Assembly (NCBI GenBank): GCA_050330855.1
Contig: JBHJNL010000168.1
Location: 1 to 5,713 of the forward strand
DNA from: RCC1774 sp050330855
GTDB taxonomy: Bacteria; Cyanobacteriota; Cyanobacteriia; Thermosynechococcales; Thermosynechococcaceae
Reading direction: 5' to 3'
Length of the DNA: 5,713 nt
Below the pieces are notes generated by a model. That model was not told where the DNA came from. It did no database searches and saw only the letters and a program-made list of their open reading frames with translations. Every line of letters begins with the position of its first letter. The first letter of the stretch is position 1. The position numbers and the translations under genes were made by a program. Positions 5,134-5,713 of this stretch are shown one piece after another.

Positions 5134-5457
5134 CTAAGCAACCTTGCAGGCGCTAGGGAAGGAAGCTGAAAGCTGCAGCAGCACCGACCGCTGAGCCTGG
5201 AACCGGATAACGCACAGTGCACCGGACCCCGCGATGGACACTCGCCCAGCCCCTAACCCCTGCAGCCGCTCGACGGTGGCCGCCGCCGACTGGCTAGGGA
5301 CACCCGCCAGCTCTGCCCACCCCTTGCCCAAAAGACGCAAGTGGCAACAGGCCCAAGACCCACCGGGCACCTGAGCAGGGAGCTGAACGGCGGGAGCCAG
5401 AGAAGTAAGGAGACTAAGCATAATGGCACCTATAAATATCAGCAGGAAAAAAAGCAT
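5134..5457 (-). CDS. Small membrane-anchored or secreted protein, unrecognised
   Basis: Starting at the ATG at 5457, the 107-residue product opens with a strongly hydrophobic segment, MLFFLLIFIGAIMLSLLTSL, that can serve as a signal peptide or single membrane anchor. An Ala/Gly-rich region follows, with LLGKGWAELAGVP, TVERLQGLGAG and ALCVIRFQAQRSVLLQL. Three cysteines occur before the last one near the C-terminus (SACKVA). No known domain is recognised. The frame is open to an ATG at 5562, but the extra 35 residues are Pro/Gly/Trp-rich, overlap two GC hairpins and lack a ribosome binding site. The chosen ATG has GGCAGG upstream. The terminator just after the stop supports a genuine transcription unit. 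The DNA is visibly more GC-rich than the rest of the window, which may indicate a different origin. Function unknown. Confidence 0.55.
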   Translation of the reverse strand: MLFFLLIFIGAIMLSLLTSLAPAVQLPAQVPGGSWACCHLRLLGKGWAELAGVPSQSAAATVERLQGLGAGRVSIAGSGALCVIRFQAQRSVLLQLSASFPSACKVA

Positions 5458-5713
5458 GGCAAAACCTGCCAAAAACAACGGCCTCTGGACACCACACGTT
5501 GACCGGCGTTGCCACCCCGGTTGGGTGGGGGATTGGGGCGCTCCCCAAAAGAGAAAGTGCATTGCACAACAAAATCAGCCCCCAACCGCTTGCGAGGACA
5601 CGGACTAAACGCAGTGGAGCCAGTTAAGGGGATGCGATCGCACCTAGCCCCAATAGCGGAACGGAGAGCAGGAGTACCGAAGGGGTTGCAAGAAAGCCGC
5701 TGTGTGGTACCTT
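5458..5713. other. Intergenic GC-rich stretch without a convincing gene
   Basis: No supported gene or tRNA was seen here. It holds two tandem hairpins: CCACCC/GGGTGG (5512-5517 with 5523-5528) and TTGGGG/CCCCAA (5533-5538 with 5543-5548). It also holds a HIP1 site at 5634-5641. The hairpins lie 55-90 bases upstream of the leftward small membrane protein, so they may be part of its 5' leader. Confidence 0.5.

Noticed and set aside
5423..5608. Rightward open frame in the GC-rich tract
   Set aside because: It runs antisense to the membrane-protein gene and its leader, has a low-complexity composition, and the terminator evidence favours the minus strand.

Overview
The window looks like accessory DNA (plasmid or genomic island) from a cyanobacterium. 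The evidence is five copies of the HIP1 palindrome GCGATCGC and several protein types common in cyanobacteria: a DUF2887/Rpn-like PD-(D/E)XK nuclease, a 'MARPGGNPDL' mini ribbon-helix-helix protein, a DUF3987-type C-terminus and a D12-class adenine methylase. Species and replicon cannot be fixed from the sequence alone.

Left part (about 76-2622, all leftward). Reading in the direction of transcription: a promoter near 2593-2622, a leader with a GC-rich hairpin, a small unrecognised gene without a usable start in its own frame (2292-2541), a Dam-like methylase with an in-frame amber codon and no ATG/GTG/TTG ahead of its conserved N-terminus (1247-2272), a frameshifted C-terminal remnant of a DUF3987-type plasmid replication/primase protein (317-1262), and an intact 74-residue excisionase-like protein with a strong ribosome binding site (76-300). 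The DUF3987 remnant carries an unusual array of the heptamer GGTGACA/TGTCACC. It has a 21-bp pitch and flips orientation in the middle.

Middle part (2591-3470, rightward). A 62-residue ribbon-helix-helix protein is followed by a 153-residue SLOG/Rossmann-type protein. Two copies of a 22-bp element (19 of 22 identical, inverted) bracket the regulator gene. Each overlaps a TATAAT box, one facing left and one facing right. This suggests that the small regulator controls both flanking transcription units.

Right part (3470-5713). A probably frameshifted unknown gene (3625-3925, leftward) lies upstream of a divergent DUF2887/Rpn-like gene (3988-4767). That gene runs convergently into a 59-residue DUF1508/YegP-like gene (4781-4960). 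A GC-rich tract follows with a small membrane or secreted protein (5134-5457, leftward), which ends at a textbook UUCG-capped intrinsic terminator (5095-5126). No gene is seen in 5458-5713, but it holds two tandem GC hairpins.

Several genes are broken by what look like single-base events, so the region is either decaying mobile DNA or contains sequencing errors. The most interesting signals are the inverted heptamer array and the paired operator/promoter elements.
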